Shown: one piece after another, positions 17,447 through 27,845 of the stretch
Numbering within the stretch: position 1 is the first letter of the stretch
How the letters are laid out: each line of letters starts with the position of its first letter
Source: Gammaproteobacteria bacterium RIFCSPHIGHO2_12_FULL_35_23
GTDB lineage: Bacteria; Pseudomonadota; Gammaproteobacteria; UBA12402
Length of the DNA stretch: 64,000 nt
NCBI GenBank assembly: GCA_001801465.1
Contig: MGXT01000008.1
Coordinates: 1 to 64,000 of the forward strand
Reading direction: 5' to 3'
Notes under the pieces: generated by a model
Told to the model about the DNA's origin: nothing
What the model saw: the letters and a program-made list of their open reading frames with translations, nothing else
Database searches by the model: none
Translations under genes and position numbers: made by a program

Positions 17447-18055
17447 ATGAATTTTATTAAAACCTTTCTATGTGATGCAAAGTCGATTATTGATAAATTA
17501 GATCAAAAAGCTATTGAGAAAATGATTAATTTAATAGCTAAAATTAAAGCAGAAAGAGGTCGAATATTCTTTTTAGGCGTGGGCGGCAGTGCGGCTAATG
17601 CTAGTCATGCAGTCAATGATTTTAGAAAAATAGTTGGTATCGAAGCTTATGCTCCAACAGATAATGTATCAGAATTAACAGCACGAATTAATGACGAGGG
17701 CTGGGATCATTGCTTTAGTCGTTGGCTTGAGGGATCACATTTAAATTCAAAAGATGCCATATTTGTTTTTTCTGTTGGTGGGGGCAATGAAGAAAAAGCA
17801 ATCAGTGTTAACTTGGTTAGAGCGCTTCAATATGCAAAAAAACAGCAGGCCAAAATATTAGGTGTTGTTAGTCGAGACGGAGGCTATACAGCTAAAGTAG
17901 CCGATGCTTGCGTTATTATTCCAATCATAAACGAGGCTACTATCACGCCACATGCCGAGGCATTTCAAGGCGTTGTTTGGCACCTCTTAGTCTCTCATCC
18001 TAGCTTAAGCCAGTATGTAACAAAATGGGAATCAGTTGTAACGGAGAAAGTTTAG
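17447..18055 (+). CDS. SIS-domain sugar-phosphate isomerase (GmhA-like)
   Basis: SIS-domain protein of 202 residues resembling sedoheptulose-7-phosphate isomerase. The phosphate-binding turn is FLGVGGSAANASHAVNDFRK, followed by FVFSVGGGNEEKAI, with TPHAEAFQGVVWHLL near the C-terminus. In GmhA the segment after the first loop normally carries a catalytic Glu (AxHFAAEL); here VNDF puts Asn-Asp there, so activity or substrate may differ. A GTG at 17420 is in frame, but ATG 17447 follows GGTGGAG at ideal spacing. The gene directly abuts the UDP-xylose synthase gene. Together with hddA and the HddC-like gene it would supply a heptose pathway. Confidence 0.75.
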   Translation: MNFIKTFLCDAKSIIDKLDQKAIEKMINLIAKIKAERGRIFFLGVGGSAANASHAVNDFRKIVGIEAYAPTDNVSELTARINDEGWDHCFSRWLEGSHLNSKDAIFVFSVGGGNEEKAISVNLVRALQYAKKQQAKILGVVSRDGGYTAKVADACVIIPIINEATITPHAEAFQGVVWHLLVSHPSLSQYVTKWESVVTEKV

Positions 18056-18994
18056 ATGAGTAAGCAAATCTTAGTGACGGGTGGGGCAGGTTTTTTAGGT
18101 TCTCATCTATGCGAAAAATTGTTAGCTCAAGATCATTATGTGATTTGTGCAGATAACTTTTTTACGGGCAATAAAGATAATATATTACATTTAATTAAAA
18201 ACTCTCATTTTGAGCTTATTAGACATGATGTAACTTTTCCACTATATGTTGAAGTAGATGAAATTTATAATTTAGCTTGTCCTGCATCACCTATACATTA
18301 TCAGTTTGATCCAGTGCAAACCACCAAAACAAGCGTACATGGTGCAATTAACCTTTTGGGATTGGCGAAACGAACTAAAGCCAAAATTTTTCAAGCATCG
18401 ACAAGTGAGGTTTATGGTGATCCAGACGTTCACCCACAAACTGAAAGCTATTGGGGCAATGTTAATCCTGTTGGTATACGTAGTTGCTACGATGAAGGCA
18501 AGCGTTGTGCAGAAACCTTATTCTTTGATTACTACCGACAAAACAATATAGAAATTAAAGTCGCAAGAATTTTTAACACCTATGGTCCACGTATGCATTT
18601 GAATGATGGTAGGGTAGTATCTAATTTCATAGTACAAGCATTACGTAATGAAGACATTACGATTTATGGCAATGGTCAGCAGACGCGCTCTTTTTGTTTT
18701 GTTGACGATATGGTTAATGCGTTTCTTTTGCTAATGGCAACAGAGCCCAAATTTACTGGTCCAGTTAATCTTGGCAATCCAATAGAAACAGATATGCTAA
18801 CGTTGGCAGAAAAAATTATTCAATTAACAGGATCAAAAGCCAAAATAGCGTTTAAACCTTTACCAGCAGATGATCCTAAACGCCGCAAACCAGATATTAC
18901 TTTAGCTAAACAACAGCTAAAATGGGAGCCACGTGTTTCTTTAGAAGAGGGCTTAACAAAAACCATCGCTTACTTTGAACAAATAGTAGGATAA
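18056..18994 (+). CDS. UDP-glucuronate decarboxylase (UDP-xylose synthase)
   Basis: Extended SDR of 312 residues with [18 protein letters not shown]. The UXS-specific signature is [19 protein letters not shown], then [17 protein letters not shown]. The active-site motif YDEGK lies in [20 protein letters not shown]. The enzyme converts UDP-glucuronate to UDP-xylose. Its substrate can be made by Ugd and GalU encoded at 33.8-36.0 kb. It starts at the base after the SIS gene stop. The closeness of the motif to known bacterial UXS leaves little doubt about the family. Confidence 0.92.
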   Translation: MSKQILVTGGAGFLGSHLCEKLLAQDHYVICADNFFTGNKDNILHLIKNSHFELIRHDVTFPLYVEVDEIYNLACPASPIHYQFDPVQTTKTSVHGAINLLGLAKRTKAKIFQASTSEVYGDPDVHPQTESYWGNVNPVGIRSCYDEGKRCAETLFFDYYRQNNIEIKVARIFNTYGPRMHLNDGRVVSNFIVQALRNEDITIYGNGQQTRSFCFVDDMVNAFLLLMATEPKFTGPVNLGNPIETDMLTLAEKIIQLTGSKAKIAFKPLPADDPKRRKPDITLAKQQLKWEPRVSLEEGLTKTIAYFEQIVG

Positions 18995-19000
18995 ATATTC

Positions 19001-20779
19001 ATGTGTGGAATCGCTGGAATTTTTTGTCCTGCAAATCAGCAAATTGATTCCAATGCTTTACAGTCAATGTCTGAGAGTTTACGTACTCGTGGTCCTGATG
19101 ACCAGGGTTTATGGATTAGTGCAGATAAGCAAATAGGATTAGCACATCGACGCTTGTCGATTATTGATTTAAGTAATGCCGCACATCAGCCTTTAATTTG
19201 CAAAACAACGGGTAACATTATTATTTTTAATGGTGAAATTTATAATTACCAAGTGCTCAAAAAGCAATTAGAGCAACAAGGAATTATTTTTGAAAGTCAT
19301 TCTGATACTGAAGTATTATTAAAGCTTTATCAAGTCTATGGCGAGAAAATGTTAGCTTTATTGCGTGGTATGTATGCTTTTGCTATTTGGAATGCTAAAA
19401 CCAAAGTTTTATTTCTTGCACGCGATCCATTCGGTATTAAACCTTTGTATTATGCGGAGCAGCAAGGGACGTTTTATTTTTCTTCACAAGTTAAATCTTT
19501 ATTAGCCAGTAAAAAAATATCTACGAAATTATCTGCGGCAGGTCAAGTAGGCTTCTTTTTATGGGGGCATGTGCCCGAACCTCACACAGTATTTACCGCT
19601 ATTAAAGCATTTCCTGCTGGCTATTCATTGACTCTTGATAGCCAAGGTAAACAGCAGTGGAAACAATACTTCAATTTTACTGAAAGTTTTTTAACGGCAA
19701 GAGAAGAGCCCATACATGAAAAACCAGAAACTGTATTAAAACAAGCTCTACAAGATAGCATGACACATCATCTTGTTGCTGATGTACCAGTGGGCGTATT
19801 TTTATCTGCAGGGAAAGATTCTACTACTTTGGTGGGTTTAGCAAGTGAAAGAGTTAATTTGTTGCAAACTATTACGCTGGGTTTTAAAGAATATCAAGAT
19901 AGCATAAAAGACGAAATGCCTTTAGCTAAGCAAGTAGCTGAGTATTATTCAACTAATTGGATTTCATCTTATTTAAATAAAAATGAGTTTTTAACAGCCC
20001 TACCAAGTTTTTGGCAAGCTATGGACCAGCCAAGCATTGATGGCGCAAATACTTTTTTTATTAGTCGTGTTGCGCATCAGCATAAATTGAAAGTAGTTTT
20101 GTCTGGTCTGGGCGCTGATGAATTGTTAGCTGGCTACCGTGATTTTGCTATGAGTAAAAAACTAATTCAATATTTTTCTTGGTTAAAAACATTGCCCACA
20201 TTAGGTAAGAGTATACGCTACGCTTTAAAAAATTTTTTACCAGCTAAACAAGCAAGCTTATTAGAATTTTCTAGCAATTATGCAGATGTTTATTTGTTAT
20301 TAAGAAGTGTTTTCTTACCATGGGAATTAAGCAAAGTGCTACCCATTGAAATAATAAAGACGGGATTGCAAGAATTAAATACCAACAATGAATTAAACAA
20401 AAGTTTAGCACAGCTTCCTGATGATTATGCCAGAATGTGTGCCTTACAAATTCAATGGTATATGAAAAATCAATTATTACGCGATACTGACTGGGCTAGT
20501 ATGGCGAATTCTTTAGAAGTACGCGTACCATTTGTCGACATAGAGTTATTTAAAGTGATTGCGAGCTTGTCTGCAAGTTGGACACCTAATAAAAATGCTA
20601 TGTGTCTGGCGGTAAAAAAACCCTTACCAACATCGGTATTAACACGACATAAAACAGGATTTAATATTCCTGTAGCAGAATGGATTACTTCTTCTAAGAT
20701 TAATAAAAGTTTAACCAAAGTCCAAAATTGGGCTTGCCATGTATTTGAGCAGTATAGCCATGAAAATCTTAATGGTTAG
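19001..20779 (+). CDS. asnB: Asparagine synthase-type glutamine-dependent amidotransferase
   Basis: Protein of 592 residues with an N-terminal class II glutaminase (MCGIAGIF; Cys2 is the nucleophile) and a C-terminal synthetase domain. RTRGPDDQG and FNGEIYNY belong to the glutaminase. The ATP pyrophosphatase loop is LSAGKDST, a variant of SGGxDS. LSGLGADELLAGY and RVPFVD belong to the synthetase. In O-antigen loci such proteins (WbpS-like) amidate uronic acids, and WecB/WecC encoded downstream would make ManNAcA. Free asparagine synthesis cannot be excluded. The next gene starts inside its 3' end (20-base overlap). Confidence 0.85.
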   Translation: MCGIAGIFCPANQQIDSNALQSMSESLRTRGPDDQGLWISADKQIGLAHRRLSIIDLSNAAHQPLICKTTGNIIIFNGEIYNYQVLKKQLEQQGIIFESHSDTEVLLKLYQVYGEKMLALLRGMYAFAIWNAKTKVLFLARDPFGIKPLYYAEQQGTFYFSSQVKSLLASKKISTKLSAAGQVGFFLWGHVPEPHTVFTAIKAFPAGYSLTLDSQGKQQWKQYFNFTESFLTAREEPIHEKPETVLKQALQDSMTHHLVADVPVGVFLSAGKDSTTLVGLASERVNLLQTITLGFKEYQDSIKDEMPLAKQVAEYYSTNWISSYLNKNEFLTALPSFWQAMDQPSIDGANTFFISRVAHQHKLKVVLSGLGADELLAGYRDFAMSKKLIQYFSWLKTLPTLGKSIRYALKNFLPAKQASLLEFSSNYADVYLLLRSVFLPWELSKVLPIEIIKTGLQELNTNNELNKSLAQLPDDYARMCALQIQWYMKNQLLRDTDWASMANSLEVRVPFVDIELFKVIASLSASWTPNKNAMCLAVKKPLPTSVLTRHKTGFNIPVAEWITSSKINKSLTKVQNWACHVFEQYSHENLNG

Positions 20780-21911
20780 CAATGATTTTTTACCTAACCC
20801 TGGTGGGGTTGCCAATCATATTGCTGAATTATCAAAAGCAATGGTTAAGCAAGGTCATGAGGTAACAGTATTACATTTTTGCTATGAAAAGCCTGAACAC
20901 TTTAGTGAAGCGTTAGCTGGTGTTAAAATAATTCGTAAGCAATTAGCTAAGAATCTCGCCGATCAGCAATCTAATTATGCAAAAATAACGCGTTATCTTA
21001 CTACAATTATTTTGGGTAGTTATCATATAAGAAAAACCATTAAGTTTTGGCAGCCTGATGTCATACATTGGCATGATTTTTATCATACCTCTTTAGCCAT
21101 GTGGTTGATAAAATTTAAGGGTAAAAAAGTTTTAACTAATCATGCTTCTGGTTATTTGGAAGATTATGGAAAAGGAATTTTGTCACAATTAAAACTCAAA
21201 TTATATGCAAAGCCAGCGGATATAGTTATCGCGCCTAGTGAAGAGTTATTGGAAAAATCTTTAATTTTAAACAAACCATGCCATTTTATTCCTAATGGTG
21301 TAGATGCTATACGATTTAATCCGGCTATTATTGAAAGCAAAGAGTGGCGAGAAAAATTACCAGCAAATATAAAAATTATTATTGCGCCAAGACGATTAGA
21401 TCCTAAAAATGGCTTAGAGCATTTAATTAAAGCTATGCCACAAATTATAAAGATAATACCAAATGTATATCTGCTCATAGCTGGCGGCGGTTCTACTGCA
21501 GAACAAAAAAAACTTGAGACTTTGGCTGAATCTTTAAATGTTCAAATGCATTATACAATTACAGGCAATTTACCTTATGAAATAATGCCTAATATTATGG
21601 CATTAGCTGATGTAATAGTAATTCCTTCACTAATGGAAGCAGTGAGTTTGGCAGCTTTGGAAGCCTTGGCATTAGCAAAGCCCGTTATTGCTAGCAATAT
21701 TGGCGGACTACCTTATGTCGTAGATGATGAAGTAGGTAAGTTAGTGCCCCCCGCAGATCCAGTAGCTTTAGCGGCAGCAATTATTGAATTTTTACAAAAT
21801 GAGCTACTATGTAAGCGTAAAGGACAGGCTGGCAGAATCAAAATTGAAAAACAATTTATTTGGGAACAAATTGCTAAACAAACTTTGCAGGAATATTGTT
21901 ATGAAAGTTAA
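20760..21911 (+). CDS. GT4-type glycosyltransferase
   Basis: GT-B glycosyltransferase of 383 residues. MKILMVSNDFLPNPGGVANH is the typical Gly-rich N-terminal loop, and the C-terminal domain includes APRRLDPKNGLEHLIKAM. The donor-binding segment PSLMEAVSLAALEALALAKP carries the E-x7-E pattern. An in-frame ATG at 20739 lies deeper in asnB, but 20760 gives the conserved N-terminus and is preceded by GAGCAG. It overlaps asnB by 20 bases and the next glycosyltransferase by 11. Confidence 0.88.
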   Translation: MKILMVSNDFLPNPGGVANHIAELSKAMVKQGHEVTVLHFCYEKPEHFSEALAGVKIIRKQLAKNLADQQSNYAKITRYLTTIILGSYHIRKTIKFWQPDVIHWHDFYHTSLAMWLIKFKGKKVLTNHASGYLEDYGKGILSQLKLKLYAKPADIVIAPSEELLEKSLILNKPCHFIPNGVDAIRFNPAIIESKEWREKLPANIKIIIAPRRLDPKNGLEHLIKAMPQIIKIIPNVYLLIAGGGSTAEQKKLETLAESLNVQMHYTITGNLPYEIMPNIMALADVIVIPSLMEAVSLAALEALALAKPVIASNIGGLPYVVDDEVGKLVPPADPVALAAAIIEFLQNELLCKRKGQAGRIKIEKQFIWEQIAKQTLQEYCYES

Positions 21912-23094
21912 AGTTGCTTATTTGCTTAGCAACCCTATTCAATATCAAGAGCCATTACTTAGATATTTAGCACAAGATCCGATAATTGAATTAACAGTAA
22001 TTTATCGTAGTCGACGTTCATTAAGTACACATAGTTTTAGTGGATTTAATATGGCAACTCAATGGGATATTCCTTTACTTGATGGGTATCAATATTACTT
22101 TTTAAACTGTTTAGGAGAGGATAAAAAATTTACTTTTTGGCGACCGTTTAATTATGGGTTATGGTCATATTTGAGAAAGCATCGGTTTGATGTGCTATGG
22201 ATTCATGGTTATAAAGATAGTTATTTGCTCTATGCAGTAATTATTGCAAAATGTCTGGGCGTTAAAGTATTAGTTCGGGGTGAGTCAACTTTACAATACA
22301 CCAAACAAAGTCCATGGAAAGAAAAATTCCGGCGACCATTTTTTACAATATTAAATAAACTAGTTGCTGGTTTTTTAGCAATAGGAACTTTAAATAAGCG
22401 TTTTTATCAATATTACGATATTCCAGAAAAAAAATTATTTTGGACACCTTATACGGTTGATAATGAACGTTTTAAGAAGCAAAGTATCGTGGCTAAAAAG
22501 TTATTATCACAGTTGAAAACTGAATTGAATATCACAGAGAATGTTCCAGTAATTCTTTATGCAAGCAGTATGATGGTACGTAAGCATCCAGAAGATTTAT
22601 TAGAAGCGTTTATTAGATTGACCAAGGATGGTAAAACTCCTCCACAAGCTAATTTGTTATTTGTCGGCGATGGTGAGCAACGTGCAGTGCTTGAGGCTCG
22701 AGTTAAAAAATTAGGCTGGGATAATATTAAAATAGTGGGATTTAAAAATCAGACAGAGCTACCAAAATATTATGCCTTGGCAGATATTTTTGTGCTACCT
22801 TCTGAAAATGAAACATGGGGATTGGTTGTAAATGAAGCCATGAATGCTGGTTGTGCAGTTATTGTTTCTGACCAGGTTGGTTCAGGATCTGATTTAGTAA
22901 AATCGGGCTATAATGGCGAAGTATTTCCTGCTAGAAATATTGAAGAATTGGTTCACATTTTGCAAAAGTTATTAGCTAATAATGAGCTAGTAAAATTAAT
23001 GGGTAGTCACTCTAAAGAAATTATTAGTACTTGGAGTGTAAAAGAAACAGCGGCTGGAATTAAAATGGCAGTGCAAACTGTAATGAATAAATAG
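21901..23094 (+). CDS. GT4-type glycosyltransferase
   Basis: GT-B glycosyltransferase of 397 residues. The N-terminus KVKVAYLLSNPIQYQEPLLR and a middle WIHGYKDSYLLYA resemble O-antigen and exopolysaccharide GT4 enzymes. The donor site includes VLPSENETWGLVVNEAMNAG with an intact E-x7-E. The frame stays open upstream to 21784, but only ATG 21901 gives the canonical N-terminus; CAGGAA lies upstream of it. It overlaps the preceding gene by 11 bases and ends 2 bases before the next one. Confidence 0.88.
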   Translation: MKVKVAYLLSNPIQYQEPLLRYLAQDPIIELTVIYRSRRSLSTHSFSGFNMATQWDIPLLDGYQYYFLNCLGEDKKFTFWRPFNYGLWSYLRKHRFDVLWIHGYKDSYLLYAVIIAKCLGVKVLVRGESTLQYTKQSPWKEKFRRPFFTILNKLVAGFLAIGTLNKRFYQYYDIPEKKLFWTPYTVDNERFKKQSIVAKKLLSQLKTELNITENVPVILYASSMMVRKHPEDLLEAFIRLTKDGKTPPQANLLFVGDGEQRAVLEARVKKLGWDNIKIVGFKNQTELPKYYALADIFVLPSENETWGLVVNEAMNAGCAVIVSDQVGSGSDLVKSGYNGEVFPARNIEELVHILQKLLANNELVKLMGSHSKEIISTWSVKETAAGIKMAVQTVMNK

Positions 23095-23096
23095 TT

Positions 23097-24155
23097 ATGA
23101 TAAAAAATATTTTGGTTTTAGGAAGTATTGCTGGTCAGACCAAGCAACGCGTCAGAGCTTTTCAAGAACTTGGTTATCAAGTAGATACAGTAAGCGATAC
23201 CGCATTAAATCATGCTCCAGGTATTAACTATCAACCAACTCTATTGGATCGAGCCAGAAATAAACTGGGTTTTCCTGCAGACAAATTTCAAATAAACAAG
23301 CAATTATTAAATAAAATAAGCAAGGAGCATTTCGATTTATTATGGGTCGAGAAATGTTTGTGTTTAAAGCCAAGTACGCTTAAAGCACTTAAAAAACTGC
23401 AGCCAAATTTAGTGTTAATATGGTATTCTGGCGATGATATGTTTGCCAGACATAATCAATCGGCTTATTTTCGAAAGAGCTTACCTAGATACGATTTAGT
23501 TGTTACAACTAAAAGTTATAATTGTAATACTAATGAATTACCAACTTTGGGCGCTAAGCGGGTGTGTTTTGTAGATAAGGGATTTGATAAGATTATGCAC
23601 GCTCCTGTTGTAGTGAGCGAAGACGATAAAGAAAAGCTAGGTGCGAAAGTGGGCTTTATAGGAACTTATGAAGCTGCTCGAGCTAGATCAGTGCTATATC
23701 TTGCCAAGCATGGTATCCCCGTCAGAATTTGGGGTAATGGTTGGAAGGAATTTGCTAGAACACATCCCCATCCAAAGTTACATGTAGAAAACAAACCTAT
23801 TTATGATGATAACTATCAAAAAGCGATTTGTGCCACTGAAATTAATTTGTGTTTTCTGCGGAAATTAAATCGTGATTTACAAACAGATAGAACGATGGAG
23901 ATTCCAGCTTGTGGTGCTTTTATGTTGGCAGAACGTACTGAGGAGCATCAGCGTTTGTTTGTAGAGGATAAAGAAGCAGTATTTTTTGATAGTAATAATG
24001 ACGCTGAGCTATTAGCAAAAGTACAATATTATTTAGCGCGTGGAAATGAACGGTTAGTTATTGCGAGAGCTGGTTATAAACGTTGCTATCGAGATGACTA
24101 TACCCATGAACATAGGTTGCGAGACGTTTTAAAAAAATTGGAAGCTTATGACTAA
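23097..24155 (+). CDS. CgeB-like glycosyltransferase
   Basis: A 352-residue protein resembling the CgeB/Glyco_trans_1_2 group. The recognisable region is C-terminal: LNRDLQTDRTMEIPACGAFM, then RTEEHQRLFVEDKEAVFF and a sugar-nucleotide-binding YNDAELL-like stretch. VGFIGTYEAARARSVLYLA marks the start of the donor-binding half. It overlaps the flippase gene by 8 bases. It is probably a cytoplasmic glycosyltransferase adding a side sugar; the specificity is unknown. Confidence 0.75.
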   Translation: MIKNILVLGSIAGQTKQRVRAFQELGYQVDTVSDTALNHAPGINYQPTLLDRARNKLGFPADKFQINKQLLNKISKEHFDLLWVEKCLCLKPSTLKALKKLQPNLVLIWYSGDDMFARHNQSAYFRKSLPRYDLVVTTKSYNCNTNELPTLGAKRVCFVDKGFDKIMHAPVVVSEDDKEKLGAKVGFIGTYEAARARSVLYLAKHGIPVRIWGNGWKEFARTHPHPKLHVENKPIYDDNYQKAICATEINLCFLRKLNRDLQTDRTMEIPACGAFMLAERTEEHQRLFVEDKEAVFFDSNNDAELLAKVQYYLARGNERLVIARAGYKRCYRDDYTHEHRLRDVLKKLEAYD

Positions 24156-25536
24156 AGAAAACTGGTTAAAACACTTTATTCATGCAAGTTTTTGGGCCTC
24201 ATCAACCTCTTATGCATTTTTTGCCATGAATTTTTTAGGACAGATTATATTAGCTAGATTATTGATCCCAGCTGATTTTGGTATTTATGCCTTTGTGCTA
24301 GCCATTAGAGAGATTACATTAATTTTTTTAGGATTTGCAACCAATCAAACCTTTATTCAAAGTGAGGGAGAGTCTGCAGATTTTAATGCTAGTGTAATGA
24401 TAGTAGGTTTGGCCTGTGTTTTGTTTTTTATTGTGGCGTTAATAGGAAGTGGATTATTGCTAGCTGTTTATAACTGGCAGTATGCTAACATGTTTATTCT
24501 TGTTTGCTTGGGGCAAGTATTGATGCTTTTAGGAACGGTTTATCTGGCACCTCTTGAAAGAAAATTAAATTATAAAAGTGCAGCATTAATTCAAGGTGGG
24601 GCTAGTACCCTTAGTTTAGGAGCAGCTATTCTTGTGGCTTTTTTAGGGATGGGGTTGTGGAGCTTAGCTTTGAGGGAGGTTTTTCAAGGTTTAGTGCTGT
24701 TATTGTTAGCTTTATATTATAGTGAGCTTTATTTTGATTTTCATGTCAAAGCAAGAGGAATTAAAAAGCAAGTAATCTTTGGTATGGCAACTGCTGTTTC
24801 ACGCGGATTAGAAGTATTGTATTATCGGTTTCCCGATATTATTATCCAGTTATTTTTAGGCAAAATTGCTTTGGGATATTTCTTTCAAGCACGTTATTTA
24901 GCTTATTTACCGATAAAGCTTACTACTCCGTTTTCTGAACAAGTATTATTTGCTTATTTAACTAAGATAAGAGAAAACAGAGAGCAATTAACATGGCATG
25001 TTTATTGGATAAATTATGTTATTTTAAGACTGTTATTTCCTTTGGTATTGATAGTTTATTTTTTTGGTGAGCAATTGTTTGATTTTATTTACGGACCCAA
25101 ATGGATAATAGCTGGAGAATATTTTCGATATTTTTCTTTATTTATCTTGTTTGCAGCGATGTTTAGTTGTTTACAATCAGCTTGTTATAGTTTAGGAAAG
25201 CAACGATTTGTTTCCCAATCTTATTTATTAGCTATTCTTTTTTTTGCTATAGGTGTAATAACCTTTGCTAAAGGCCAATATTCAGCTTTAGCTTTTTCTA
25301 TTGGTATGATCATCGCTTATAGCTACTTGTTAATTTGTTTGTGGTATGAAGGGATAAAAATTGCTGTATTTAAATTATTAGGAAAGCCTTTAATCGTCTT
25401 TATTATTATCTGGGGGGTCTTTCATTTATTGTCATTAATGATTTTTATACCGCTAGCAATCATAGCTATGATTCTATTTTATTGGTATGAACGAAAAGAT
25501 TTAATTTTATTGATTAAAAAAATTGCTGGTACATGA
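24148..25536 (+). CDS. wzx: O-antigen flippase (MOP superfamily)
   Basis: Polytopic inner-membrane protein of 462 residues with about twelve helices, starting with FWASSTSYAFFAMNFLGQII. The N-terminal pattern LARLLIPADFGIYAF is typical of polysaccharide biosynthesis/Wzx flippases. It would move undecaprenyl-PP-linked repeat units to the periplasm. It is the only flippase seen in the window, alongside two O-antigen polymerase/ligase-like proteins, so a Wzx/Wzy-dependent route is likely. No Wzz or initiating phosphosugar transferase was found. The gene overlaps its neighbours by 8 and 4 bases. Confidence 0.88.
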   Translation: MTKENWLKHFIHASFWASSTSYAFFAMNFLGQIILARLLIPADFGIYAFVLAIREITLIFLGFATNQTFIQSEGESADFNASVMIVGLACVLFFIVALIGSGLLLAVYNWQYANMFILVCLGQVLMLLGTVYLAPLERKLNYKSAALIQGGASTLSLGAAILVAFLGMGLWSLALREVFQGLVLLLLALYYSELYFDFHVKARGIKKQVIFGMATAVSRGLEVLYYRFPDIIIQLFLGKIALGYFFQARYLAYLPIKLTTPFSEQVLFAYLTKIRENREQLTWHVYWINYVILRLLFPLVLIVYFFGEQLFDFIYGPKWIIAGEYFRYFSLFILFAAMFSCLQSACYSLGKQRFVSQSYLLAILFFAIGVITFAKGQYSALAFSIGMIIAYSYLLICLWYEGIKIAVFKLLGKPLIVFIIIWGVFHLLSLMIFIPLAIIAMILFYWYERKDLILLIKKIAGT

Positions 25537-26678
25537 TGTCGGATAGAAAAAAACATGTTGTAATTTTTGCAGATTATTATTTACCTGGTTATAAAGCTGG
25601 CGGGCCAATTCGTTCGTTATCAGCTTTAGTAACCTCTTTACAAGATCAATATCAGTTTACAATTATTACTCGTAATCATGATTTTGGAGAACTAACTCCT
25701 TATCAAATTATTCCTAATACAGGTCATCGATCTTCAGAAGCAACTATTTATTATTTAGATAAAACAAAACGAAATTTCTTTTTTTATTATCAGTTATTGA
25801 AAAAATTAGCGCCTGATGTTGTTTATTTAAATAGTTTTTTTTCTTTTCGCTTTAGTTTATTGCCTTTGCTAAGTACAAAATTTTTGAATAGAAAAAATAT
25901 TTTAATACTTTTGGCACCAAGAGGGGAATTTTCTCCAGGTGCTTTAGCAATTAAATCTATTAAAAAGAAAATTTATCTATCTATATTAAAATGGTTTTAT
26001 AGACAGATGACTTTTCATGCAACAGGAGAAGATGAAGCTCACTATATCCGTCAATATTTTAACAAAGCATCGCTTAGGATCGCTACTAACCAATTTTATT
26101 CTGCATATTTAGAGAAAATAAAAACCTCTATAAAACAACCAGGAAATCTCAAAATTATTTATTTATCACGTATCACTAAGAAAAAGAATTTAATAGGCGT
26201 TTTACGTTTATTAACTCAGTATCCATTACCGGTGTCGTTAGATATTTATGGGCCTTTGGAAGATGAAGCTTATTGGAAAAATTGTCAAAAATTAATACAA
26301 AATTTGTCAGATTCAATCAAAATTAATTATCTAGGTAGTGTTGACCCGCAATTTGTTGGCGAAAAATTTAGTCAATATGATGTATTTTTATTTTTAACAC
26401 ATGGAGAAAACTTTGGTCATGTCATTTTAGAAGCCTTAGCAGCAGGATGTCCTGTATTATTAAGCCAAGCAACGCCCTGGAAAAATCTTGAGCAAAACGG
26501 GGCGGGCTGGTGTTATCATGAGGAAGACTTTGCGGCTATAACTGCAAAATTAAAAGAGCTTGTGGCCTATGATCAAGCCCAGTATCAACAATTAATTAAT
26601 AATGCAAAAGCTTATGCTAAGCAGTATACTTGCCTATCTAGTAATTTACTGAATGAAAATTTATTTAAAAATTCATGA
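25533..26678 (+). CDS. GT4-type glycosyltransferase
   Basis: GT-B glycosyltransferase of 381 residues. The N-terminal [20 protein letters not shown] is a characteristic acceptor-domain start. The donor domain includes [18 protein letters not shown] and [20 protein letters not shown] with an intact E-x7-E. Two adjacent ATGs (25533, 25536) are possible starts. It overlaps wzx and wecB by 4 bases each, so it belongs to the same coupled operon. The donor is not predictable. Confidence 0.88.
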   Translation: MMSDRKKHVVIFADYYLPGYKAGGPIRSLSALVTSLQDQYQFTIITRNHDFGELTPYQIIPNTGHRSSEATIYYLDKTKRNFFFYYQLLKKLAPDVVYLNSFFSFRFSLLPLLSTKFLNRKNILILLAPRGEFSPGALAIKSIKKKIYLSILKWFYRQMTFHATGEDEAHYIRQYFNKASLRIATNQFYSAYLEKIKTSIKQPGNLKIIYLSRITKKKNLIGVLRLLTQYPLPVSLDIYGPLEDEAYWKNCQKLIQNLSDSIKINYLGSVDPQFVGEKFSQYDVFLFLTHGENFGHVILEALAAGCPVLLSQATPWKNLEQNGAGWCYHEEDFAAITAKLKELVAYDQAQYQQLINNAKAYAKQYTCLSSNLLNENLFKNS

Positions 26679-27844
26679 AAAAAGTTTTATTTATATTTGG
26701 TACGCGTCCAGAAGCCATCAAAATGGCGCCTATTATTTTATTGATGAAGGCTGATACTCAATTTGAAGTAAAAATATGTGTAACTGCTCAGCATCGCGAG
26801 ATGCTAGATCAAGTATTAAATCTTTTTGCGATTAAACCTGATTATGATTTGCAAATCATGCAAGCTAACCAAGATTTGTATGATATTACCGCTAAAGCGT
26901 TATTAGCATTGCGGCAAATAATTCAACAAGAAAAACCAGATATAATTTTAGTACAAGGCGATACCACAACTTGTTTTGTAGGAGCTTTAGCTGGATTTTA
27001 TCAAAAAGTCCCTGTAGCCCATGTCGAGGCTGGTCTTCGTACCTATGATTTGCAACAGCCTTTTCCTGAAGAGGCAAATCGCACTTTAACTAGTCGTTTA
27101 GCAGCTTTACATTTTGCACCGACAGAAACCTCAAAAGCTAACCTTATTGCAGAAAAAATTAATTCTGAAACAGTCTTTGTTACTGGTAATACTGTGATTG
27201 ATGCTTTATTTTTGGTGAGAGATCAAGTGAAGCAGCAGCCAAATATTACTGCGAGCTTTGGCAAGGCCAAACAAATCGTAGAAAGTAAGCAGCCTATTAT
27301 TTTAGTGACTGGCCATCGTCGAGAAAGCTTTGGTTATGGATTTGAACAAATATGCCAAGCCTTAGCCGTGATTGCAGAAAATCATCCTGCCTGGCAAATT
27401 ATTTATCCAGTGCATTTAAACCCAAATGTTCAAAAACCAGTTAATCAATCGCTTGGCCATTATCCTAATATACATCTAATTGATCCTTTAGATTATGCAC
27501 CTTTTGTTTATTTGATGGATAAAGCTAAATTAATTTTAACGGATTCTGGCGGTGTCCAAGAGGAAGCGCCCTCCTTAGGTAAACCAGTGTTGGTCATGCG
27601 AGAGCTTACTGAAAGACCCGAAGCAGTTAAAGTCGGAACCGTCATATTAGTTGGTACAAATAAAGAAAAAATAATTTCAGAAACAGAAAGTTTAATGAGT
27701 AATGAAAGTCGGTATCAAGAAATGACTTTAATTCATAACCCTTATGGAGATGGGTATGCTGCTAAACGTATTGTTAATTGTATTGACGCTTACTTTAAAA
27801 ATAAGCAAGAATTGATAAAAAGTAAGAGCCCAAGGAGTGATTAA
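26675..27844 (+). CDS. wecB: UDP-N-acetylglucosamine 2-epimerase (non-hydrolysing)
   Basis: Converts UDP-GlcNAc to UDP-ManNAc. The 389-residue protein opens with [18 protein letters not shown] and contains [29 protein letters not shown] and [17 protein letters not shown]. The last includes the conserved acidic and Gly residues of the active site. Length and motifs match WecB closely. It is directly followed by wecC, and together they yield UDP-ManNAcA. It overlaps the preceding glycosyltransferase by 4 bases. Confidence 0.95.
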   Translation: MKKVLFIFGTRPEAIKMAPIILLMKADTQFEVKICVTAQHREMLDQVLNLFAIKPDYDLQIMQANQDLYDITAKALLALRQIIQQEKPDIILVQGDTTTCFVGALAGFYQKVPVAHVEAGLRTYDLQQPFPEEANRTLTSRLAALHFAPTETSKANLIAEKINSETVFVTGNTVIDALFLVRDQVKQQPNITASFGKAKQIVESKQPIILVTGHRRESFGYGFEQICQALAVIAENHPAWQIIYPVHLNPNVQKPVNQSLGHYPNIHLIDPLDYAPFVYLMDKAKLILTDSGGVQEEAPSLGKPVLVMRELTERPEAVKVGTVILVGTNKEKIISETESLMSNESRYQEMTLIHNPYGDGYAAKRIVNCIDAYFKNKQELIKSKSPRSD

Positions 27845-27845
27845 A

